A DNA stretch of 64,000 bases from Eutypella sp. D-1 (lineage: Eukaryota; Ascomycota; Sordariomycetes; Xylariales; Diatrypaceae). Where the stretch lies: positions 558,001-622,000 of the forward strand of contig JAJTTP010000016.1 in assembly GCA_023313575.1 (NCBI GenBank), given 5' to 3'. The notes beneath the pieces are model-generated. The model made no database searches, was not told the DNA's origin, and saw nothing but the letters and a program-made list of their open reading frames with translations. Positions 56,552 through 64,000 of this stretch are shown one piece after another; positions within the stretch are counted from its first letter, which is position 1, and every line of letters starts with the position of its first letter. A program made the translations under genes and the position numbers.

Positions 56552-57865
56552 GCTGGCCTATATGCGCGGCCTTGGTCTCATGTCGTTCTGCATGCTTGTC
56601 AAAGGCACGACATTTAGCTGCAGTGGTTAGCTTTCCATCAGTATCTTCTTCCCGTGAGGGCCATGGCAGTCCGAGTCGACATATCGCGCGAATCCCACAC
56701 GGCAGTAGGTGGGAGAAGGCGGATGGCTAAGCATCGGTAACTCGGTGTTGAAGGCGCCACCTTTCCATCCATGCAATACGTGTGTGCATGCATACATGCA
56801 TGTAGATGGGATTTTTTTCCACAGGAACGTCAAAGAGACGTCCCAGTGACACACACGTTCTTCATGAACAGAACAGAAGCTCTACGGGGGCTGCTGATAT
56901 GTGTGCTCCTCCCTCCAACCAGGAGAAGTAACTCAGCCCATTGGAGAGAACCCCGAGGACGTGGGGGGTCTCCGCCAAGAGGGAGAGGGAGAGAGATATA
57001 TATATACCATACCTGTATATGCTTTCTACCAGCCGCTTAGACCTCGGGATCTAGACTTTAGGCCCGAGAGATTTTGTGGGTTGGGAAAAGCGAACCAATA
57101 CAACTATAACCATAATCACTATACTGCCCTCTTTCAGTTTCGATTGCTAGTTGAAGTAAGACGAGGGCGCTCTAGATGCTATATGCCGTATCTGTGCCCA
57201 GATGACTTCTATATCTGTGTTGGGGGAGTGATGTACACATCTACAGCCCATTCTTGGTACTCTCAAAAAACACACACACATTACTTCTGGTTATAGTCAA
57301 TCCGCGCCTTTGCCTACAGCGGATGTCAAATATCATGATCGAGCTTGCAGCGCTATGTAGGATTCGCAATTTGTGTCACTCATGTGCGCCACGCTTGGTT
57401 AGATAGCCATATATACATATCTCATAACTATAATAGCACAAGAATGGCAGTTTCTAAATAGAGCGGGCTTATGTCCAGCTCGCCTCTTCATTCCGTGAAT
57501 AGAAAGGGGGCCCCTTATTTACTAGAGGAGCTAGACGTACTGTGCGACGGCTTAAGGCACGGGAGGAAAGTTGTACGCTTTTATTGATCATGTAACTATG
57601 CGTTGCGTGTTCGATCGATAGGTTGACTACGTGGTCATGATCTCTGCTGGGAATTGGGGAGAGAAGAGACTACGAGAAAGTATAAGGGCTCGGCCAGATC
57701 GCCCCCCCCCCCTGTTTCTCAATACAATTTAATGATGATACGCACAGTCCAAGCAGTCGCAAAGCTACGAACCGCTCCCCAGGAGAAACCACTCCTCCAC
57801 AAGCCGAGTTTTCGATAAATCCAGACAGGCACAACCATGCGACACAGAGTCCCATTGATTCATTC
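56552..57865. other. Intergenic spacer
   Basis: No gene recognised. The spacer includes a C11 run at 57702-57712 and AT-rich stretches (56995-57010 TATATATA). Confidence 0.5.
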
Positions 57866-58219
57866 CTACGGGAGGCCGTTCCTCCCCAGACATCGCGAGT
57901 CCCAGGGCTCGCAGGGGTCGCCGGGCAGGCCGTAGCCGGAGGAGCAGAAGCCGTGGAAAAAGAGCTGCGCCTCGGGGGTGAAGAGGCGGCTCACGTCAGG
58001 GGGCCGCCCGCTGCTGCCGTCGTCGTCGTCGTCGTCGTCTGTGGGGTCGCGGAAGGCGCTGCCGAGACTCTTGTGCCACAACCATACATCGATCAGCTCG
58101 GCGGGGTAATCCGGGGCGAAGGCGAAGTACTCCGGTGGCGGCTTGGAACATGGGGGAAACGCCGCTAGGGTGGCCTCCCGCGCCTGCTCCGCGACGCTCA
58201 CGTCCCCTGGCCGCACTAC
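57866..58219 (-). other. In-frame continuation after the TGA of the 2EXR gene
   Basis: Immediately after the TGA at 58222-58220 the same frame stays open for 117 codons to a TAG-type end at 57866. The content looks like normal protein: VVRPGDVSVAEQAREATLAA, KPPPEYFAFAPDYPAELIDV, WLWHKSLGSAF, an Asp run encoded by a GAC repeat, and FFHGFCSSGYGLPGDPCEPW. This is either the lost C-terminus of the upstream gene or a readthrough extension. Confidence 0.6.
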
Positions 58220-59047
58220 TCAGTAGATGGTGAAGCCTGCTTCGAGCATGATCTCGGTGCCGGCCAAGCGGCGCAACGGCGTCTGCTCCTCCTCGTCTAC
58301 CTCCACGAGGTGCGTGACATTGGCGTGGCGCCGGCTCCAGGGCATAAGGACGGCGGGACGGCGGGCGTCCGCGAAGATATCGGCTAGAGCCTTGCCGTGC
58401 TGCAGGGTCGATGACGGTCGTGGGGGCACGGGCGCGAGGCGCATCTGGGCATGCCGACGGGCTTTTGGGTCGGCGATGGTGAGGGTGAGCGTCTGGAGGG
58501 AGTTGGAAGGGTCGATCACGGCCCGGATGAGTTCCCCTAGGTAGGACAGGGGGGCGTCATACTCGAGGCTGAGATGGCGGACGGTCGAGGCGTAGAGCGT
58601 CACCAGCGAGCACAACATGTCGTCGAGTCCGTTACACATGTTCGGGAACTCGAGGACGTCGGTCGTGGGCTCGAAGCCCTCGAGGCGCCACTTGCACGGA
58701 TCTCTGGCCGAGTATTTCGGGGTTACTCTCGCGGCCCCATGTAAATGTAGTCCCGAGGAGAAAATGCGGTGCTCGTCGGGGCACCGTATCCAGTACATGT
58801 CCAGCAACAGCGTGGTCCGGAACCACGTCAGCGCTTCATACCGGGCCTCGCGGTTTACTTGGGTCAGTGGAGGTGCGCAAAGGGAAGATTCCTGGCCTTG
58901 GCCACGTTCCAAGGCTCGTTTTTCCAGCTCGAAGCGCGGCCGGATCGTGCGGCGGCGCGGTATAGCGTAGCGCCAGATCTTGATCCGGAGCTCTGGCGCC
59001 AGGAGGGCAAACTTAGGGAACGAGGTCGGCGTCCCAGATGGCTCCAT
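58220..59047 (-). CDS. 2EXR-domain protein (possibly truncated by in-frame TGA)
   Basis: 2EXR proteins (PF20150) form a large, expanded filamentous-fungal family of unknown function with an F-box-like start. The ORF gives 275 residues. It begins MEPSGTPTSFPKFALLAPEL and continues RIKIWRYAIPRRRTIRPRFE, the hallmark 2EXR N-terminus. TQVNREARYEALTWFRTTLL follows, then an FPNMCNGLDDMLCSLVTLY segment and a long helical region (RHLSLEYDAPLSYLGELIRA). The frame ends ...EIMLEAGFTIY-TGA, but the same frame then stays open for another 117 codons of good coding appearance. Replacing the stop with Trp would give an unbroken ~393-residue protein. No intron I could find removes the stop in frame. Confidence 0.8.
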   Translation of the reverse strand: MEPSGTPTSFPKFALLAPELRIKIWRYAIPRRRTIRPRFELEKRALERGQGQESSLCAPPLTQVNREARYEALTWFRTTLLLDMYWIRCPDEHRIFSSGLHLHGAARVTPKYSARDPCKWRLEGFEPTTDVLEFPNMCNGLDDMLCSLVTLYASTVRHLSLEYDAPLSYLGELIRAVIDPSNSLQTLTLTIADPKARRHAQMRLAPVPPRPSSTLQHGKALADIFADARRPAVLMPWSRRHANVTHLVEVDEEEQTPLRRLAGTEIMLEAGFTIY

Positions 59048-60370
59048 TGTCCCAGAACGTCGGTTGATAATTCTGAGGCTGCGTGCGTGGGATCGTCGGA
59101 CGATCTGGGGAAATAGTACGTATAAGCGAGTGTGGAGGTAAGTTGTGTAGTCGTGTGGAGAGGGGGATAGATGAGATCCCCAGATATATATGGATGCTTG
59201 GAAATGGGCATCATAAGGCGTCCATTTGCATGTGCACGTGCTTCTACTGCATAGCTCAACTCATTCACGCAGTTCACGCCAGTCATGTCCTACCTGCTTG
59301 CCTGATATGATCTATGCCATTTTCACGATTGCTTGCAGGGTAAGTCATTCTTCGGACAGCCCCGGCCAATGAGTGCAGCCTTGATGTATTTCGGGTCACA
59401 GGTTTCTTTTTTTTTCTCGTTGCTTTTCATTTCCTTTTTACAGGGAGATTACAGTACGCTTGCGGATTTATAACTGTGGCATCAGGCTGCATATAACTAG
59501 TGCTTTGCAGAGTTCGGTAAACTTGAGAGACTGAGGGAGGGTGTTTGGGGGGTTACAACGGTGGAGTGTGAGACAGAGAACCTGGCTTTGTCACCTGCAA
59601 CGCGTTTTGTCGTCAACACTGACCATTCGCCTATACGCGGATGCTGTAGTGTGGTAGTAAAGGGGTCAACATACCCTCAGCATCGCGCTCCTCCTTCGGA
59701 TCGGCTACTGTTTCTACCTGATACATCACAATAAATGAACCTAAACGTAGCGGGGGCAACGGTAGCAGGGGCATTGATCAGTCCGTTTTAACGACAGGCG
59801 AAGCCAGTTGGATATCGTTATCGCGGAGATTCAGTTCTGGTAGAATCATGTGTGGCTAAGTCGGGTGGACTCCTGACCATGAAGCAGCTTAGGTGCTATG
59901 TCCTTTATATCTTCGCCTGAGGGAAGAAAATAAAAGGATAAAAAGATAAAAATAAAAAAAATTTCCCCCAGAACCCTCAACCCTTAATTCGACAGTTAAA
60001 CCAGTTCAGATGGGGGCCTGATGCTTGAATAACTGTCTCCCACTAGGGACATCCCGGGAATCGAACCCAGGTTTCCGAGTTCGCAGCTAAAGTCGGACAC
60101 AGGGCGGTGGTACCAGCTCCGCCACTGTGACTTTCTCGAGCTGCTTACTCGGGTGGTGATAGCAACTGAGCTTTTTTAGCTATATATGCTGCGAGCATTA
60201 GGCCTGGTACCTAAGTAGCTTGTGTGCCCCTCTCCGGGATCCGGCTAAGTAGTACCTAGGTAATGTTGATGAAGTGTAGTAACCACTCTGTAGTAACCAC
60301 TCTGCTTCATGAAAGAAGAAACTAAGCTAGAGTGGCGCAATCGATGTCGCTATATAAAGAGTGCCAAAAT
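59048..60370. other. Intergenic spacer with SINE-like element
   Basis: No protein gene. The spacer contains the tRNA-derived element (separate entry), a perfect palindrome TACCTAGGTA at 60253-60262, and a 14-bp direct duplication TAGTAACCACTCTG at 60277-60304. Confidence 0.55.
59925..60131 (-). mobile_element. tRNA-headed SINE-like element or tRNA pseudogene
   Basis: Read on the minus strand, 60131-60047 contains a perfect pol III A box (TGGCGGAGCTGG, 60124-60113). It folds a D arm GCGG/CCGC, with a consensus B box (GGTTCGATTCC, 60067-60057) in a CTGGG/CCCGG T stem. The acceptor stem does not pair and there is no proper anticodon arm, so it is not a working tRNA. About 85 nt of unrelated sequence follow, then a T-rich tail (TTTTTTTTATTTTTATC type, 59961-59926). 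Head, body and simple tail match the layout of a tRNA-derived SINE. No clear target-site duplication was found. A single copy is visible here. Confidence 0.45.
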
Positions 60371-61076
60371 TCACTTGGCGGTCTTATTGGACTTCTTCTC
60401 CTTCCGTTCCTTCTTCTTCTTTTTTCTCGCCTTCTCTGGATCCGTGTCGGGATCCGCCTCTTCGGAAGGCGCTGTCGATTCATCCACCTTACGCTTGCTA
60501 CTGCTACTACTTTGCGACCCCTGCTGCTGCTGCTGCTGCTGCTTCTGCGGTTGTTGTTGCTTCTGGGCGGACTTCAAAGCCGCCTTAGCGCGCTCCTTAG
60601 CGATCATCTCGGTCAGCTTTGTGTTGACCTCTTTGTTGTCGGCCAAGTCAGAGCGGAGGAAGCGGATGGCAGCTTCCTTGTTTAAGCTCTGCTCGGGCTT
60701 CTGAGGCTTCTGAGGAGGGTTCTCGATGTTCTTGATCTTGTCGAAGTATTGGCGCACGCGGGTCAACTCCTTGAAGACGGGATGTTCTTTGGCGTCGACG
60801 GCATTGAGGCGCAGAGAGGCTGAGGGTAAGAAGGGGAAAGGTTAGTATATCTTCATGTAGGTTTATGTAGGAGGATTATAGTGACGGGATGAACTGACAG
60901 AATAGCATAGACTCGATAGAATAAGTGACCAGGACGTAAAGCTTCGCTTTATCGAGGAGAGGCAGCTTGGAGGCAACTTCGGAAACGCTTCCTAAAAGGG
61001 GCTGGAGGACCTCTTCCAACTTGTCAAGCTCCCCGTCTAAGCGGTCGATCTGTGGTGAGATGTTGGAGATGTCCAT
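60371..61076 (-). CDS. LRP1: LRP1/Rrp47 (C1D family), nuclear exosome cofactor
   Basis: Rrp47/C1D binds the exosome nuclease Rrp6 and is needed for 3' processing of snRNA, snoRNA and rRNA. Two exons (61076-60899 and 60819-60371) give 208 residues. The Sas10/C1D helical domain occupies the first ~100 residues: IDRLDGELDKLEEVLQPLLG, LLDKAKLYVLVTYSIESMLF, then across the junction SSLRLNAVDAKEHPVFKELT and RVRQYFDKIKN, the signature of this family. The C-terminus holds an unstable CAG-type poly-Gln tract (QQQQPQKQQQQQQQG) and a basic tail KARKKKKKERKEKKSNK, likely for nucleolar localisation and RNA binding. A palindrome TACCTAGGTA lies 98 bp upstream of the ATG. The gene is divergent from the ketopantoate-reductase-like gene. 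Confidence 0.9.
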
Positions 61077-61950
61077 TTTGGTGGGAGGAATTGAGTCGGG
61101 GAAGGAGGGTGAGGCGATTGTGATGGCATATGATTTGGTATTCGCGTGTTGAGTGTTGACGAATATTATTAAATACCTAGGTAAGTATTTAGGTATTTAG
61201 ATGTAAGTTGTAGGAACCTTGGAAGTAGGTAGTTATAAGGACCATGGGATGGAATTTACATGCATGGATACAGAGGTAATCAAAGCTAGAAATTCTTCGA
61301 TATAAACAAATATTCCATTAATGAGAGAGAACAAATACTGATATGCAAGTATAAGATCTTTGGTGGGGTCATTGAAAGTGGATAGAGCTTAAGAGGTGGG
61401 ACCAATCATATCTACACCTACCTACCCTAGCTTGCCTAGCTGGGTATCAATGAAATATCAGATTATGCATAATGCGAGATAACCATCTAAAAAAAAAAGT
61501 TATCACCGTCATAAACCTTGAAAGCTGTAGATAATTATGCTCTTGAAAACCCCCTCCACCTCCCCTTCGCGATAAACCCACCACCAACTTAACAAACTTC
61601 TATAGATATAGACTGGAGTTGGGTGGGTTTGTACGATCACCGCGGCTTAAATTGGGAGGTTTTCTTCGGGACCATATAGTTTTTTTTCTTTTTCTTTTTT
61701 TCTTCTTCCCCCCTCCCTCCCTCCTTCCTGTCGCCATATATTCCAGGGTTTTGGTGGTTTTTTTTTTCTTTTGCGTGACATCACTTTCAACCTCTCCCAG
61801 ATGATTCCCAGGCCACCCTGGGCACCTTGACCCTCTACAGTGTTGAGTCCAGTCCAGTCCAGTCGAATTTGAGTGGCGTGCAAAGCTGCCTAGATGTAAT
61901 TTGCACGTTGGGCTGTCTTACCATAACGCAACTCATCCTATTATATCGAC
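61077..61950. promoter_or_regulatory. Divergent promoter region, LRP1 and reductase-like gene
   Basis: An 874-bp spacer between head-to-head genes. It contains the perfect palindrome TACCTAGGTA at 61174-61183 with a second half-site-like GTATTTAGGTA at once after it. A strong poly-pyrimidine run lies at 61680-61730 on the reductase side. Confidence 0.6.
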
Positions 61951-63703
61951 ATGAGATCGCATCCTCGGCTACGACTAACCACCCAATCTGTCTTCCAACC
62001 ATATTCTACAGCCTTTTTCGCGGGCTTCTGCGCGAATACCTCACAGGTTAACGGCATGCCTTCGCGATAACCTCATAGTGGGCCGGGGGGCCATCCAGCA
62101 CATATCCAAATACACTACCTCTAAAGACACTACCTCTGAAGACACTACGACTACTTCCGAACAGCCCCCTCCTCCCCATCCTCCATCATCCTCTTCTTCT
62201 CCCTCTTCTTCACCCGCCCCTCCACGCTCTACTTCGCGTTCTTCTCCACGCCCTCCCCCACGCCCTCCACGGCCGGACTTGCCCCGCGCCTACTCTCCTG
62301 CATATCTCTATTCCTCTTCCCAGTCACTATTGCAGGGGCAGCCCAGGCCAAAGGCAGCTACACCCTACCCACTTGATAGTTCACCTCCCGAGGCTGAACC
62401 TCCAAAGAATGCAGAGGCAGAGGACGGGGAGGACGGAAAGGGAGCTGCCTCTGCCACGACTCAGTCAGAAGAAGATACCGTCGGCGCAGAGGTATCAAGT
62501 GAATCGGATGCCACATTCAGCAAAGCCGCACTTCAGCCCGAACTATCTAAGCAGGTGCATATTGTAGGCTTCACCACCAAAGCCAGGTTTCTCGCCCATG
62601 CACTTTCGCCCATCCCCCAGCTACCCCCGGTGAAGATCCTGGCCCATAATAATCGGTCGGTTGCCGCCAAATGGCTGGACGAAGGCAGAGCCATTAACCT
62701 TCACGATGACCGTGGAACATTCATCTCTTCGCATCCAATACAATGCCCGGAATACTTTGGGCCACGCATAAATTCCCCTGTAATCGCCCGCTGGAATGGT
62801 GGTTTGCTCGACAATGTCATCGTGAATACGCGCACGAATGCCCTCTACCCCACCCTAAGATCTCTCAGGCACGCCATGGATAACCGGACCATTTTGTGCT
62901 TGATTCACCCCGGGCTCGGGTATATCGAGAGGTTGAACGAGGACATATTCGACAACCCGGCCGTGAGGCCTACCTACGTCCTCGCCCACATGACCCACAG
63001 GCTCACGAGACACTGCGGTAAGGCCTTGTCCTTGAGGATAAAAGACGAGGGCGAGTTCCTCATGTCGGTGCTGCCCCGAGGCCCACCCGGAAAATTAGAA
63101 CCCTACGAGGAACTCCAGCGAAAACATCTCTTTGCGCTCCTCTCCATGAACCGGGCCCTCGACCCGAAGGGGATGGCCTGGCCACATTTCTTGCACCGCA
63201 AGCTGCAAGGGATGATCTGGTCGTCCGTGGCCGACACGATCTCCGTGATCCTGGGCTGCCGGTACGACCAGATTTTCCAGGACACGCACGCGGCGAGGCT
63301 GTGGAACAGCCTGCTGGACGAGACGATCGACATCGTGGTGTCGCTGCCCGAGTTCGAGGACAAGGACTTCCTCAGCGTCTACTTCACGCGGGCCAAGTTC
63401 CGCGCGGGCCTCAAGATGCGGCTGGGCGCCTGCGGAGCCACCTACAGCGAGTGGATCTCGCAGATCCGACGCGGCGATATCACGGACGTCGACTTCGTCA
63501 ACGGATACTTCGTCAAGCGCGCCGAGGAGCTCGGCATCGACTGCCGCCTCAACAAGCTCGCCGTCTCCATGGTCAAAGCGCGGCATCAGGCCCGGACCAC
63601 CGAGCTACGGGGCGCCATCCCCTTCAGCCTCAGGCCGTATATGCTGGATCGCGATAAGCTGGGAGGCAGCGACCACAAGGACACCCCGGACCTAGATCTA
63701 TAG
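61951..63703 (+). CDS. Ketopantoate reductase-fold protein (ApbA/PanE-like), probably mitochondrial
   Basis: The C-terminal ~420 residues match the fungal ketopantoate reductase (ApbA/PanE) family: QVHIVGFTTKARFLAHALS, INSPVIARWNGG, NRTILCLIHPGLGYIERLNE, HRKLQGMIWSSVADTISVIL. The last of these continues GCRYDQIF. The big frame lacks an ATG near its beginning. An upstream ATG at 61951 encodes a basic, acid-free segment (MRSHPRLRLTTQSVFQPYST) that looks like a mitochondrial presequence. Joining 61951-62046 to 62099-63703 through a 52-nt intron gives 566 residues; an acceptor at 62164 is a possible alternative. A Pro/Ser-rich linker of about 100 residues separates presequence and domain. The NADPH loop reads VGFTTKARF rather than GxGxxG, so catalytic activity is doubtful. 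N-terminal model confidence is moderate. Confidence 0.75.
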
Positions 63704-64000
63704 AGCGGCGTGGTTAAACCTTCTCCATCCGTCTCGTTTCTGTATATTTAGAAACACATTGTATAAATGAAGAGCACATACGAAATATCCAACAAGGGAT
63801 AGAAAATAACGCCATGCGGTACTTTCTCAAATAATGCCCGCACCACCCCAGTAAGGCTAAAAGACATCCCGAGTTGCACAATCCGTTAGCAGTGAAAAGC
63901 GACAGCGGCATTCATCCGTAAAGCGCCTTGCGTGTGAAACACTTAGACGGTCATATGACGTAATTATACACATAATCCAGTGCAAAGAGCAATATAGGCC
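63704..64000. other. 3' flank to window edge
   Basis: AT-rich 3' flank of the reductase-like gene. No further gene is seen before the window ends. Confidence 0.5.

Noticed and set aside
1..64000. CRISPR arrays, bacterial operons, ribosome binding sites, rRNA genes
   Set aside because: None seen. The intron-rich eukaryotic gene structure makes prokaryotic features inapplicable, and no 5S or large rRNA sequence was recognised.

Overview
The window looks like nuclear DNA of a filamentous ascomycete, most likely a Sordariomycete-type fungus. Genes carry short introns (about 46-120 nt, GT..AG, with CTAAC/CTGAC-like branch sites), coding DNA is GC-richer than the long gene-poor spacers, and there are a HET-domain gene, a 2EXR protein, an ATR/UvsB kinase and an intron-containing nuclear tRNA. 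I cannot name the species. All exon models below were built by eye from splice signals, reading-frame continuity and family knowledge.

Region 1 (1-16,066) is a conserved housekeeping block. It holds the 5' part of EMC1 (runs off the left edge), a PARP-type zinc-finger protein with a long lysine/acidic tail, a 12-exon ATR/Mec1 checkpoint kinase (2,465 aa in my model), and COX16 divergent from the kinase. Region 2 (16,067-29,999) is gene-poor. It holds one unknown 218-aa protein and an intronless phosphatidylserine-decarboxylase-family gene flanked by two diverged copies of a ~115-bp repeat, plus a broken signal-peptide ORF.

Region 3 (30,000-45,400) mixes core and accessory genes: two short-chain dehydrogenases, the NC2-beta/Dr1 transcription repressor, a tRNA-Arg(ACG) with a ~55-nt intron, an unknown protein with two tandem 40-residue Cys/His-rich modules, AIM11, an unknown 228-aa protein, and a 2-oxoglutarate/Fe(II) oxygenase of the prolyl 4-hydroxylase type. 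Region 4 (45,400-53,600) is accessory: a decayed O-methyltransferase, a short minisatellite, a HET-domain protein and an unknown 264-aa protein.

Region 5 (53,600-64,000) contains pantothenate kinase, a 2EXR protein split by an in-frame TGA, a tRNA-derived SINE-like element, the exosome cofactor LRP1/Rrp47, and a ketopantoate-reductase-fold protein with a likely mitochondrial presequence. Several intergenic regions carry a perfect or near-perfect palindrome built on ACCTAGGT, and at least six C homopolymers of 11 or more, all on the given strand.

The most interesting items are the 40-residue Cys/His tandem module, the TGA-interrupted 2EXR gene, the recurrent ACCTAGGT palindrome near promoters, the tRNA-headed SINE-like element, and the repeat-flanked decarboxylase with an atypical GGSD active-site motif.
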